Origin: Truepera sp. bin119
GTDB lineage: Bacteria; Deinococcota; Deinococci; Deinococcales; Trueperaceae
NCBI GenBank assembly: GCA_002239005.1
Contig: MPNL01000001.1
Location: forward strand, 62,001 to 126,000
Direction of reading: 5' to 3'
Length of the DNA stretch: 64,000 bases
In this document: piece after piece, positions 25,029-34,169 of the stretch
How the letters are laid out: every line of letters begins with the position of its first letter
Position numbering within the stretch: the stretch's first letter is position 1
Notes under the pieces: model-generated
The model's database searches: none
What the model was told of the DNA's origin: nothing
The model's input: only the letters and a program-made list of their open reading frames with translations
Made by a program: the position numbers and the translations under genes

Positions 25029-25594
25029 GCCTCCACCTTGTCGCGCACCGCGTGCGCCAGCGCGGCCTCCATGACCGGACCGCGTGCGGCGCGTCGGTGC
25101 GCCCCGCCGCCCAGTCCAGAAAACTCGAACAGAACCCGTGCGGCACGGCCGCGATCTCACGGTATCCTGCGTCCGAGGACCGGCCCAAGACGGTCCCAGG
25201 GGTTGTCCGTCCTGAACTCCATCGCCACGGCCCATTCTAGTACCGTGCGGATACGCTGGCGCACCAAACGGGCCAAGGGCCGAAGAGTTACTGCCGAGCG
25301 CGTCGCGCATCGAACTCAGGTTGCTCCCGATGGTCAGGCGTCTAACGCGTGCCCGCACCGGGTGAAGAGCCTACGATCCCTGGGGCTTCCTGCGGTAATC
25401 TCGCCGCTCTGACCACAATCGAAACAGGGACTTAGCAGCAGACTACGGAAAGGAAGTGGACCTTCGGGGCCGTCTTCGCCACTAATTGCAACTCCGCTTA
25501 AACCCTCAGAAATCCGCCATTCTCTGTCTCGGTCCGTTTGAGTCTGTGGCAAATCTTTGGCAAAAATCCGGCCGCGAAGGCGAAGACCAAAGGG
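25029..25594. other. Intergenic region between carbonic anhydrase and fic
   Basis: About 560 bp without a supportable gene. Open frames here are short or antisense shadows. No strong promoter or terminator was found. Confidence 0.45.
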
Positions 25595-26698
25595 TTAGAC
25601 GTCCGTCAGCGAGTAGCTGGTACTCCTCCCGCCTCCCGGGTCCTTCTTAAGGACGCCGTGTGCGACCAGATCTTGAATGTCTCGGATCGCCGTGTCCTGG
25701 GAACACTTCGCAATCTTTGCCCACTTTGATGAGGTCAGTTTTCCGTCAAATCCGTCCAGTATCTTATTGAGGAGCAACCGCTGTCGGTCGTTGATGTTCA
25801 CGTCAGAGTGTTGCTGCCAGAACTGAGCCTTGTGAAGCACAGTGGCTAGCGTTACCTCGGTTCCTTCGAACGCACGTCCCAGGCAGACCAGGAACCACAC
25901 CATCCACGGCGTGACATCCAGCGTTCCCTTCTGCGTCCTTTCCAGAATCTCGTAATAGGCATCCCGTTCTTGGCGGATCTGGGAGGACATGCTGTAGAAG
26001 TGCTGCGGGCTCTTCTCGGATCGCGCCAGTGCCCAGTCGGCAATCGCCCGTGCGATGCGGCCGTTGCCATCGTCAAACGGGTGAATTGTGACAAACCACA
26101 GGTGCGCCCGTGCTGCCCGGAGTACGGGATCGGTACCATCAGACTCGTTCGCCCAATCAAAGAACTGAGCCATCTCCTTATCCAGAAGTGGAGCGGCCGG
26201 CGCTTCGTAGTGAACGCGTTCCTTGCCTCTGGGGCCAGAGACGGCTTCCATAGGTCCATCCGAGTCGTCGCGCCACGCACCGACGATGATCTTGCGCATG
26301 CCGCTACGCCCTGTAGGGAACAACGCCGCATGCCATGCAAAGAGGCGGTCGTCTGTGAGGGGCTTGTCAAAGTTCTGGGTTGCATCAAGCATCATTTCGA
26401 CAACACCCTCGACGTTCCGGTCTGCGGGAATCGCCCCGGCAATGTCCATGCCTAACCGCCGGGCAATGGACGAACGCACCTGATCCGTGTTCAGGTTCTC
26501 GCCTTCGATTTCACTGGACTTGACGACATCCAATGTCAGTGTCTCCAGCTCGGCCTCTTGCTGGAGAGAAAAGCCCAGGCCCTCCATCCGACCAAATAAG
26601 CGCCCCTGCCGGTGACGGATATCGGCCAAAGGGGCAGCCAAGACATCATGATCCCATGTAAATTTGGGCCATCCTTTGAGTTGGTAAATATAGCGAGT
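25595..26698 (-). CDS. Fic-family AMP-transferase (class II, with DUF4172 N-terminus)
   Basis: From the ATG at 26698 (MTRYIYQLKGWPKFTWD, the usual DUF4172 start) the protein has 367 residues. The inhibitory helix motif SSEIEG is at about 61-66, marking a class II Fic protein. The catalytic loop HPFDDGNGRIAR is complete at about 206-217, and a C-terminal winged-helix domain (SSKWAKIAKCSQDTAIRDIQDL) ends it. Such enzymes AMPylate or otherwise modify target proteins and are held inactive by the Glu of the inhibitory motif. The helix-turn-helix suggests self-regulation through the palindrome overlapping its start region. A GTG 12 bases upstream is an alternative start. Confidence 0.92.
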   Translation of the reverse strand, partial: TRYIYQLKGWPKFTWDHDVLAAPLADIRHRQGRLFGRMEGLGFSLQQEAELETLTLDVVKSSEIEGENLNTDQVRSSIARRLGMDIAGAIPADRNVEGVVEMMLDATQNFDKPLTDDRLFAWHAALFPTGRSGMRKIIVGAWRDDSDGPMEAVSGPRGKERVHYEAPAAPLLDKEMAQFFDWANESDGTDPVLRAARAHLWFVTIHPFDDGNGRIARAIADWALARSEKSPQHFYSMSSQIRQERDAYYEILERTQKGTLDVTPWMVWFLVCLGRAFEGTEVTLATVLHKAQFWQQHSDVNINDRQRLLLNKILDGFDGKLTSSKWAKIAKCSQDTAIRDIQDLVAHGVLKKDPGGGRSTSYSLTDV

Positions 26699-26701
26699 CA
26701 T

Positions 26702-26722
26702 TCTACGCACTCCATGCGTAGA
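26702..26722. promoter_or_regulatory. Palindrome overlapping the fic ribosome-binding region
   Basis: TCTACGCA-CTCCA-TGCGTAGA is an 8-bp perfect inverted repeat with a 5-nt centre, sitting 4 bases upstream of the fic ATG and covering its GGAG. A protein bound here, such as the Fic winged-helix domain, would block expression; alternatively the RNA hairpin would sequester the ribosome-binding site. Confidence 0.6.
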
Positions 26723-27085
26723 TTATGCCTGTTATTTTCCGCAATCTGGGGCTCCAATTTTTGCATCGCTGAATATGATGTTTATATCAGTCCGCAGGGA
26801 AACTCGGGAAGAAATCCTGCCCATTCGCCCGTCGCCGGAGCGACCGACGGTTGGCGGCCTCCCCCACCCCCCTTGGGACAACAGAACTAAAATCAGAGAC
26901 CGTCAACCCTAGGAGACTACGGCTCCAAAATTGCGGGTTCCGCCAAGGTCTGGTACGCATCTCCAAGGACGGATTCGCTGGATCTGGCCGGGGTGCGGGA
27001 TAATCTCACGTCACCACCCGCAGGCGAGTGCAGGGAAGTTGAGTCTCCAGGGCGCACCCAGTAGGATTTTTCGGTCTATCTGGAC
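26723..27085. other. Intergenic region between fic and the xdh leader
   Basis: About 360 bp, AT-richer near fic and GC-rich near xdh. No gene is supportable. The fic promoter must lie here, but I see no consensus pair. Confidence 0.4.
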
Positions 27086-27098
27086 TAGACTTAAGAGT

Positions 27099-27197
27099 AT
27101 GAGCCGAGCCGACCTCGACACCGCCGAGCATAGCGGGCAGCGGGCGGGCCAGATCGTCAGCACCGGAGAGCGTCAGGAGAGCGCATGGCGGAGCTAA
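27099..27197 (+). CDS. Possible 32-residue leader peptide overlapping xdhA
   Basis: An ATG at 27099 follows TAGACT (27086-27091) by seven bases, the leaderless pattern seen elsewhere in this window. It opens a frame of 32 codons (MSRADLDTAEHSGQRAG...) whose TAA at 27195-27197 lies 13 bases inside xdhA. Translating it would bring ribosomes to the xdhA start at 27185. The peptide has no recognisable domain and no run of a single amino acid, so a regulatory or coupling role is only inferred. Confidence 0.4.
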   Translation: MSRADLDTAEHSGQRAGQIVSTGERQESAWRS

Positions 27198-28588
27198 AGC
27201 TAACCGTCGACGGCGTCGCCGAGACGATCTCCGACGCCCCCCCGACCCGCACCCTCCTCGAGCACCTGCGCCTCAGCGGCAGGGTAGGCACCAAGGAGGG
27301 TTGTGCCGAGGGCGACTGCGGCACCTGCACCGTCGCCCTGGTAGCCGAGGGGGCCGACGGGTCCCCGGGCTACCAGGCCATCAACAGCTGCCTCGTACCC
27401 CTCGCCGCAGTCGCGGACCGACAGCTGGTCACGGTCGAGGGCGTGGCTGCAGGTGACGCACTGCACCCGGTCCAGGAGGCGCTGGTCCGCACGGGGGGAT
27501 CCCAGTGCGGCTACTGCACCCCCGGCTTTGTGATGAGCCTCTTCACCGCCTACTACGACCGGGATCTCAGCGAGCGCGCCGTCGAGGGCAATCTCTGCCG
27601 CTGCACCGGCTACCTCCCCATCCGCAAGGCCCTAGCCGACCTCGGGGAACCCGGCGACGACGATCCTCATCTCGAGGCCCTCGCCGGCTATACCCCCCCG
27701 ACGGGCCTCCGCTACGAGCGTGGGCTCGACCTCTTCTACCGGCCCACCAGCCTCGACGAGACCCTCGAACTGCTGCAGCAGCGGCCCGATGCCATCCCGA
27801 TAGCGGGCGCCACCGACCTCGGAGTCGAGATCAACAAGTTCGGACGCAAGTTGCCGGTCCTGATCTCACTCGAGGCGCTGCCGGAACTCCGGGTGCTGCG
27901 CATCTCCGACGACGAGGCTGTCGTCGGCGCGGGCCTGCCGCTGAGCCACCTCGAGTTCAGGCTGGCAGGGGTCTTCCCCGCCTTAGACGAGATGCTCTAC
28001 TGGTTCGCCGCGCAGCAGATCAAGAACCGCGCCACCCTGGGGGGGAACCTCGGTACCGCCTCCCCCATCGGCGACCTGCCGCCGGTCCTGCTGGCGCTAG
28101 GCGCCACCCTGAATCTGGCGGGTCCCATGGGCTCACGCCAACTCCCCATCGAGGCGTTCTTTACCGGCTACCGGTCGACAGCCCTGCGGTCGGGCGAACT
28201 CATCGTCTCGGTCACCATCCCCCGCTCGCTGCCCGAGGGGGCATACCGACGGCTCAGCCGCTCGTACAAGGTCGGCAAGCGCGGCACCGACGATATCAGC
28301 ATCGTGGCGAGCACCTACACGATCGACCTAGGGGCCGACGGCCGGGTGGTTAGGGCCCGGCTCGGCTACGGCGGGGTAGCCGCCCTGCCGCTGCGGGCCG
28401 CAGAGGTCGAAAGCTGGCTCGAGGGTCGTCCCTGGAGCGAGCCGACGATCCTCGAGGCGGGCCGGATGCTCCGCGAGGCCTTCGACCCCTTAAGCGACCA
28501 CCGCGGTAGCGCCTCGTACCGGCGGCGGCTGGCCGGGAACCTGTTCGAGAGGTTTTTCTGGGAGACGACCGCAGGAGTCCCGGCATGA
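27185..28588 (+). CDS. xdhA: Xanthine dehydrogenase small subunit (2Fe-2S and FAD)
   Basis: 467 residues. An N-terminal plant-type ferredoxin domain carries GCAEGDCGTCTVAL (first 2Fe-2S cluster). A helical domain follows with SQCGYCTPGFVMS and GNLCRCTGYLPI (second cluster), completing all eight Cys. Then comes the FAD domain with PIAGATDLGVEINKF and RATLGGNLGTASPIGDLPP (the flavin loop). The fused arrangement is the bacterial XdhA form. It receives electrons from the molybdenum site of XdhB and passes them to NAD+ or another acceptor. AGGAG at about 27174-27178 sets the start. The stop overlaps xdhB by ATGA, so the subunits are coupled. Confidence 0.96.
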   Translation: MAELKLTVDGVAETISDAPPTRTLLEHLRLSGRVGTKEGCAEGDCGTCTVALVAEGADGSPGYQAINSCLVPLAAVADRQLVTVEGVAAGDALHPVQEALVRTGGSQCGYCTPGFVMSLFTAYYDRDLSERAVEGNLCRCTGYLPIRKALADLGEPGDDDPHLEALAGYTPPTGLRYERGLDLFYRPTSLDETLELLQQRPDAIPIAGATDLGVEINKFGRKLPVLISLEALPELRVLRISDDEAVVGAGLPLSHLEFRLAGVFPALDEMLYWFAAQQIKNRATLGGNLGTASPIGDLPPVLLALGATLNLAGPMGSRQLPIEAFFTGYRSTALRSGELIVSVTIPRSLPEGAYRRLSRSYKVGKRGTDDISIVASTYTIDLGADGRVVRARLGYGGVAALPLRAAEVESWLEGRPWSEPTILEAGRMLREAFDPLSDHRGSASYRRRLAGNLFERFFWETTAGVPA

Positions 28589-30891
28589 GCCGCTCCAGGC
28601 CTCACGAGAGTGCCGCAGCGCACGTGACCGGTCGGGCTGTCTATACCGACGATCAGCGCCCGCCGGCCGGGCTCCTGCACTGCTGGCCGGTCACCGCCCC
28701 CTACGCCAGGGCCCGGATCAGCCGGCTCGACCCGGAGCCGGCCCTCGAGCAGCCCGGCGTGGTCACGGTGCTTACCTACGCCGACGTGCCGGGCCTCAAC
28801 GACATCGGATCGATCGTGCACGACGAGGTGCTGCTGCCGGAGAGCGAGACCTCCTACTGGGGACAGGCGGTCGCCTGGGTGGTGGCCGAGACGACGGCGG
28901 CCGCCCGGGCCGGAGCCGAGGCCTTCGACGCCAGCTTCGAACCGCTGGCCGCGGTGCTGACGCTACGCGACGCGGTGGAGGCGGGGCGGTTCCACGGGGA
29001 GCCTCAGGCGATGGAGCGAGGCCAGGTGGAGAGGGCCCTGTCTACCGCCCCACAGCGGCTCGAGGGCGAGGTCGAGATGGGTGGCCAGGAGCACTTCTAC
29101 CTGGAGACCCAGGCTAGCTGGGCGGTGCCCGACGGCGAGGGCAACCTCCAGATCACCTCCGCGACTCAGCACCCCAGCGAGACCCAGGCGGTCATAGCCC
29201 ACGTCCTCGGCTGGCCCTCGCACCGGATCGTGGTCACCAGCCTGCGGATGGGCGGCGGCTTCGGCGGGAAGGAGACCCAGGCGAACCCCTTCGCGGCCGT
29301 CGCGGCGCTGGCAGCCGTCAAGACCGGCCGCCCTGCCCGGGCACGGCTCGGTCGCGAGCACGACATGACCCTGACCGGCAAGCGACACGGCTTCCTCGGG
29401 CGCTACCGGGTCGGCTTCGACAATGAGGGGACGCTGCTGGCGCTCGACCTCGAACTGTTCTCCGACGGCGGTTGGTCGACCGACCTCTCCGCTGCGGTGC
29501 TGCAGCGGGCCCTGTTCCACAGCGACAACGCCTACTACCTGCCGGCCATGCGAGTCGTCGGTCGGGTCGCCCACACCGACCGAGCCTCCAACACGGCCTT
29601 TCGCGGCTTCGGCGGGCCGCAGGGCATGGTAGTGATCGAGGAGATCGTCGACCGGATCGCCCGGCATCTGAAGCTGCCGCCCCATGCGGTCCGCGAGCGC
29701 AACTTCTACCGTGAGGGGCGCGACACCACCCACTACGGCCAGCGGATTATCGACCAGCGCATCGACCGGGTCTGGGACGAGCTAAAGCGCAACAGCGACT
29801 TCGAGGGGCGCTTAGGGGAGGTCCGCAACCTGAACGCGACCCGGCCTCACCGCAAGATCGGCCTGGCCATCACCCCGGTCAAGTTCGGCATCTCCTTCAC
29901 CACCACCTTCCTCAACCAGGCCGGAGCGCTGGTGCTCATCTACGCCGACGGCAGCGTCCAGGTCAACCACGGCGGCACCGAGATGGGTCAGGGTCTCCAC
30001 ACCAAGATGCTCCAGGTCGCGGCCCGGGCACTCGGGGTCGACGAAGCCCGGATCCGGGTGATGCCCACCGCCACCGACAAGGTGCCCAACACCTCCGCCA
30101 CCGCCGCCTCGAGCGGCTCCGACCTGAACGGCCAGGCGGTGCTCCGCGCCTGCGAGACCCTTAAGGACCGCCTCGCTACCATCGCCGTGCGCATGCTGGG
30201 GTTGAACGCTCCCGAAGGGCTCGAGTTTGCAGACGACCGGATCTTCTCCCCCGGCGAGCCGGGTCGCTCTCTCGACTTCGACGTGGTGGTCGCCCGCGCC
30301 TACCTCGAGCAGGTCTCGCTCTCCGCGACCGGCTTCTACCGCACCCCCAACATCCACTTCGACAAGGCGACGGGACGGGGTACCCCCTTCGCCTACTTCG
30401 CCTACGGCGCCGCCGTCAGCGAGGTCGAGGTTGACGGCTTCACCGGGCAGTGGTCGCTCCGCCGGGTCGACATCGTCCACGACGTCGGCGAGAGCCTGAA
30501 CCCGCTCGTCGACCGTGGCCAGATCGAGGGGGGCTTCATCCAGGGCCTGGGCTGGCTCACCATGGAGGAGTTTGTCTGGGACGAAGAGGGGCGTCCCCGC
30601 ACGGTCGAGCCCGCAACCTACAAGATCCCCACCATAGGCGAGGTGTCCGAGGCGTTCACCGTAAGGCTGCTCGAGCGCGCCGCCCAGCCCGGAGTCATCT
30701 ACGGCAGCAAGGCGGTCGGCGAGCCCCCACTGATGCTCGCGATCTCGGTCCGCGAAGCGATCCGCGAGGCGGTCGCGGCCTTCGGCGAGCCCCGCTCGGT
30801 CCCCCTCGCAGCACCCTCGACGCCGGAGGCGATCCTGAACGCCATCGACGCCGTCCGACAGGGCGCCCCTGTGCCTGCATCCGCGAACTGA
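28585..30891 (+). CDS. xdhB: Xanthine dehydrogenase large subunit (molybdopterin-binding)
   Basis: 768 residues, normal for bacterial XdhB. It begins with the aldehyde oxidase/xanthine dehydrogenase a/b hammerhead (AAHVTGRAVYTDDQRPPAGLL). It contains the cofactor-binding loops GGGFGGKETQ, FRGFGGPQGM, GGTEMGQGLHTKM and the catalytic Glu in KAVGEPPLMLAISVREAI. The enzyme hydroxylates hypoxanthine and xanthine to urate, which feeds the urate operon at 18155-20319. No xdhC sulfuration chaperone gene follows in the window. No truncation or missing motif is seen. Confidence 0.96.
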   Translation: MSRSRPHESAAAHVTGRAVYTDDQRPPAGLLHCWPVTAPYARARISRLDPEPALEQPGVVTVLTYADVPGLNDIGSIVHDEVLLPESETSYWGQAVAWVVAETTAAARAGAEAFDASFEPLAAVLTLRDAVEAGRFHGEPQAMERGQVERALSTAPQRLEGEVEMGGQEHFYLETQASWAVPDGEGNLQITSATQHPSETQAVIAHVLGWPSHRIVVTSLRMGGGFGGKETQANPFAAVAALAAVKTGRPARARLGREHDMTLTGKRHGFLGRYRVGFDNEGTLLALDLELFSDGGWSTDLSAAVLQRALFHSDNAYYLPAMRVVGRVAHTDRASNTAFRGFGGPQGMVVIEEIVDRIARHLKLPPHAVRERNFYREGRDTTHYGQRIIDQRIDRVWDELKRNSDFEGRLGEVRNLNATRPHRKIGLAITPVKFGISFTTTFLNQAGALVLIYADGSVQVNHGGTEMGQGLHTKMLQVAARALGVDEARIRVMPTATDKVPNTSATAASSGSDLNGQAVLRACETLKDRLATIAVRMLGLNAPEGLEFADDRIFSPGEPGRSLDFDVVVARAYLEQVSLSATGFYRTPNIHFDKATGRGTPFAYFAYGAAVSEVEVDGFTGQWSLRRVDIVHDVGESLNPLVDRGQIEGGFIQGLGWLTMEEFVWDEEGRPRTVEPATYKIPTIGEVSEAFTVRLLERAAQPGVIYGSKAVGEPPLMLAISVREAIREAVAAFGEPRSVPLAAPSTPEAILNAIDAVRQGAPVPASAN

Positions 30892-31345
30892 GTGAAACGG
30901 TGGGGGCAAGGAGCGGTGCCGCTTGGAGAACTCGTCCCCAGTTCACCGCTCCCAGGATTTGCACCGGAGGGCAAAGCACCTGCCGGTGCCAAACGCGTAC
31001 GCCAGCCGAGGGCGAGGAAGCGGCCCTCCCGACGACCGTCGTCGTGAATGGTGATGAGGATCTAAGGAGCCCAGCCCCGACGAGTTGGCTGCCCTTCACC
31101 TAACCTCCACCGATCGGCCCGCTAGAGGTGGGGCAGATCGCTCCCACCGGACCTGCTCTCGGCCGTCGAGCCTCTGCCGCCACCCGAGCACGACCGGGCA
31201 GCCCCTAGCCGGTCACCGTCACAAGTGCCGCCGCAGCCAGCCGGTGAGCAACCCGAAGCTCGCTACCAGGGAGGCTGTCACCAGGAAGACCGGTACCGTC
31301 CTACGTCCATCACCTCCGAGGACTACCGCCTCGCGCTCAGTCCGG
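30892..31345. other. Intergenic region after xdhB
   Basis: About 450 bp with no full gene. On the minus strand near 31227-31330 one frame without a start reads a hydrophobic helix, TVPVFLVTASLVASFGLLTG then WLRRHL and a stop, possibly the tail of a lost membrane protein. I see nothing else. Confidence 0.4.
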
Positions 31346-33112
31346 CTACGGTCGGTCGAGGAAGCGCAGGGCGAGCCAGTCGACTACCAGCTCGAGCACC
31401 TCCGGCGCGATGGTGATCTCGATCTGCCCGTACTCCTCGATGGCTCCGGTGATGGCCGGTTGCATCAGGTGGTTGAGCCCGTCGAAGACCTCCACCGTGT
31501 AGTCGGAATTGCCCGCCACCCGGAGGGCACCCGACATCCGACCCGCACTCTGCACCGCGGGGACCTGGATGTCGAGCTTCCCGTAGAAGGCCAGCACCGG
31601 AACCGTCAGCCGCCTGAGGACCGGCTGCGGATCGTAGAGCATGAAGGAGCGGAAGGCGGGGGTGGCCACGCTAGCAACCTGGGCCTCGATGATCGCCTGA
31701 CGCTCGACCGGATCGAGTCGCTGCTCGGCGGGTAGCGCCTCGAGCTGCTCCTCGACCTGATCCCGGACCAACTCCTCCGCCCCGGCGAGGTCCCCACCCA
31801 CCATCAGCTCGTAGAGGTCGTCCAGGTAGGCGAGTTGATCCTCGATCGTCGCCTCATCCGCGCCGGCAAGCTGGTAGATCAGGCGATTCTGGATCTTGAG
31901 GACCTCGAGTGAACTGACCGCCGGCCCGGCCATTAGCACCACAAAAGCCACGTCGCTCGAGCGGTCCGCTGCGAGCGGCGCCAGGAACCCCCCTTCGCTG
32001 TGCCCGAAGAGTCCCACCCGACCCGGATCGATGTCGCTCCTCGAGCGCAGCAGCGCGACCGCCGAGAGTACATCGCCGACCAAGTCGTCAAAGGTGGCTT
32101 GGGCGAGGTCGCCGCCGGATCCGCCCACCCCCCGATCATCGCTGCGCAAGACGGCGAAGCCAGCCCGGGTGAGGGCGTCCGCAACGACCAGGAACGGCTT
32201 ATGGCCAGCCAGCGCCTCATCCCGGTCCTGGGGACCGCTGCCGGTGATCATGATCACGGCCGGATGCGGCCCCGGCCCCTCGGGCAGAGTGAGGGTCCCG
32301 GAGAGTTCGACCCCCTCGTTGAGGTAGACCACCTCCTCCTGTTCGTAGGGGAACGGGGGCAGAGGCTCTTGCGGTCGCACCAGGCCGGTGGGCACCTCAC
32401 CCTCCGCCAGGCGAGTGAGCTCGAAGCTGAGTCCGCTGCCCGCCTGGGTGAAGTCGCCGGAGAGGGTGTCCCCCTCGAGGCTGCCCACGAAGGTCGGGTC
32501 GCCCGGAATGCCGGGGATGGCAAAAGTGATCCCCTCGGGGCCCACTTCGCGGATCTCGAGCGGCAGGTTCTCAAGGGACTGCAGCGGAATGTCGATATGG
32601 CCGATCAGGGCCCCCTCCTGTTCGCTGAACCTGACGATCACGCCGAGGTCGATCACGCCCGGGCCGAGGAGGCCTTCCCACTGGCCCAGGTAGGTGGGCT
32701 CGGCGACCGGTCCGGCCACCGGTCCCGCCACCCCCTCGCCGAACCGGGTGAGTTCAAAGGTCAACTCCTGACCTCCCTGTACGAAGGTGCCTTCCAGGCG
32801 GTCACCACTGAGGAGACCGTCGAAGGTGGGATCGCCCGGTACCCCATCGATGGCAAAGCGGACCCTGGTCCCCTCGACGAACACGTCGCGAAGCGGCAAC
32901 TCCACCGCCCCCTGGACGGGGATGTCGATGCTCCCGGTCCAGGCGCCGGCGTCAGGCTCGAGGACGACGACGATCCCGAGGTCGATCACGCCCGGGCCGA
33001 TGGTGCCCTCCCAACGCCCCGCCGGGTCGGGCTGAGCGGTCGCGAAGGTGGCGAGCCCCGCCAGGGTCAGGACCGCGACAGCGTTCTTGAGGGGTCGGCA
33101 GCGGCAGGTCAT
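31346..33112 (-). CDS. Secreted alpha/beta hydrolase with duplicated N-terminal beta domain
   Basis: 588 residues with a Sec signal (AVAVLTLAGLATFATA-Q). Two homologous domains of about 105 residues follow, each with WEG..GPGVIDLG..V, IDIP.Q, and PGDPTF.G.L.GD.L.G.F.Q. The hydrolase domain starts near residue 265: nucleophile GHSEGG, acid in YGKLDIQVP and His in GLNHLMQP. It resembles serine esterases/acyl-peptide hydrolases of the dienelactone hydrolase group. The substrate is unknown. TAGAGT at 33124-33119 lies six bases before the ATG, so transcription is probably leaderless. It is divergent from truB. Confidence 0.87.
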   Translation of the reverse strand: MTCRCRPLKNAVAVLTLAGLATFATAQPDPAGRWEGTIGPGVIDLGIVVVLEPDAGAWTGSIDIPVQGAVELPLRDVFVEGTRVRFAIDGVPGDPTFDGLLSGDRLEGTFVQGGQELTFELTRFGEGVAGPVAGPVAEPTYLGQWEGLLGPGVIDLGVIVRFSEQEGALIGHIDIPLQSLENLPLEIREVGPEGITFAIPGIPGDPTFVGSLEGDTLSGDFTQAGSGLSFELTRLAEGEVPTGLVRPQEPLPPFPYEQEEVVYLNEGVELSGTLTLPEGPGPHPAVIMITGSGPQDRDEALAGHKPFLVVADALTRAGFAVLRSDDRGVGGSGGDLAQATFDDLVGDVLSAVALLRSRSDIDPGRVGLFGHSEGGFLAPLAADRSSDVAFVVLMAGPAVSSLEVLKIQNRLIYQLAGADEATIEDQLAYLDDLYELMVGGDLAGAEELVRDQVEEQLEALPAEQRLDPVERQAIIEAQVASVATPAFRSFMLYDPQPVLRRLTVPVLAFYGKLDIQVPAVQSAGRMSGALRVAGNSDYTVEVFDGLNHLMQPAITGAIEEYGQIEITIAPEVLELVVDWLALRFLDRP

Positions 33113-33197
33113 GAGGTCACTCTACCCCCCCTGCCTGGGCCCCGTGAACCAGGGGCAAGCGTCCCTAGCGCCAGGACCGCAATACAATAGGCCCACG

Positions 33198-34139
33198 GTG
33201 CCCGTCTACATCGTCGACAAGCCCTTGGGGCTCACCTCTCACGACCTGGTAGAAGAGTTGAGGTGCAGGTTGGGAACAGGCAGGGTCGGCCACGCAGGGA
33301 CCCTCGACCCACTGGCGACCGGCGTACTGGTGGTGCTCGCCCAAGGGGCGACGAAACTCTCGCCCTTTCTCAGCGGCTCGGTCAAGCACTACCTCGCCCG
33401 GGTCGCGTTCGGCGCCTCCACACCCACCCTCGATGCGGAGGGGCCGGTCACGGAGGTGGCCGACGCCAGGCACCTCTCTGAGGACAGGATCCGGGCCGCC
33501 CTCCCTCCCTTCCTCGAACTGACCGAGCAGGTACCGCCGCAGTATTCGGCGGTGAAGCGGGACGGGATCAGGAGCCACCGCGCCGCCCGCCGCGGCCAAG
33601 AGGTCGTGCTCCCCCCCCGGGCCGCCGGCTACCGCCGGATCGACCTGCTCGCCTTTGCGTCCGACCCGGACGCCCTCCCGGTAGCCTTCGCGCCCGATTC
33701 AGCCGGAAGGTGGCGACCCGACCCTCCGGGGTGGGGGTTCACCGGGCCCGAACCTCTCGGCCCCTACCCCACGGCCCTCCTGGATCTCGAGGTGGAGGCA
33801 GGTACCTATGTCCGGGCCTTCGCCCGAGACCTCGGCATCGCCCTGGGGGTACCCGCCCACCTAAGCAGCCTGGTACGTACCCGGGCAGGGCGTTTCGGCC
33901 TCGACTCTGCGCAGGCACTCGGCAGCTTCGACCCCGAGGTCGGACTGGGGCTGGCCGAGGCCCTCCCCTACCCGCTGGAGCCGATCGGGCCGGAGGAGGT
34001 GCGACGGGTGCGCCAGGGCCAGAGGCTCCCCCTCCGCCGCGAGGGGCGCCACGGCCTCATCGACCCCGCTGGCGATCTGGTGGCCGTGGCCGAGGGTGCG
34101 GGGGGGCGGATGCGACTGCTCAAGGTGTTCCCGGCCTAG
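33198..34139 (+). CDS. truB: tRNA pseudouridine-55 synthase TruB
   Basis: Starting at GTG 33198 the protein reads VPVYIVDKPLGLTSHDLVEE and includes GRVGHAGTLDPLATGVL with the catalytic Asp (GTLDP). It also has PPQYSAVKRDG, EAGTYVRAFARDLG and LSSLVRTRAGRFGLDSA, all TruB signatures. It isomerises U55 in the T-loop of tRNAs. Length is 313 residues, normal. Frames extending upstream of 33198 encode unrelated sequence. TACAAT at 33183-33188, nine bases before the start and without a Shine-Dalgarno, again suggests a leaderless mRNA. Confidence 0.95.
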   Translation: MPVYIVDKPLGLTSHDLVEELRCRLGTGRVGHAGTLDPLATGVLVVLAQGATKLSPFLSGSVKHYLARVAFGASTPTLDAEGPVTEVADARHLSEDRIRAALPPFLELTEQVPPQYSAVKRDGIRSHRAARRGQEVVLPPRAAGYRRIDLLAFASDPDALPVAFAPDSAGRWRPDPPGWGFTGPEPLGPYPTALLDLEVEAGTYVRAFARDLGIALGVPAHLSSLVRTRAGRFGLDSAQALGSFDPEVGLGLAEALPYPLEPIGPEEVRRVRQGQRLPLRREGRHGLIDPAGDLVAVAEGAGGRMRLLKVFPA

Positions 34140-34169
34140 TCAGAACCGCCCGGGCAGACTGGGCAGTCC

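Noticed and set aside
29812-30909. Minus-strand 365-codon frame across xdhB
   Set aside because: High-GC shadow of a certain gene; low-complexity Asp/Gly/Val-rich product with no domain.
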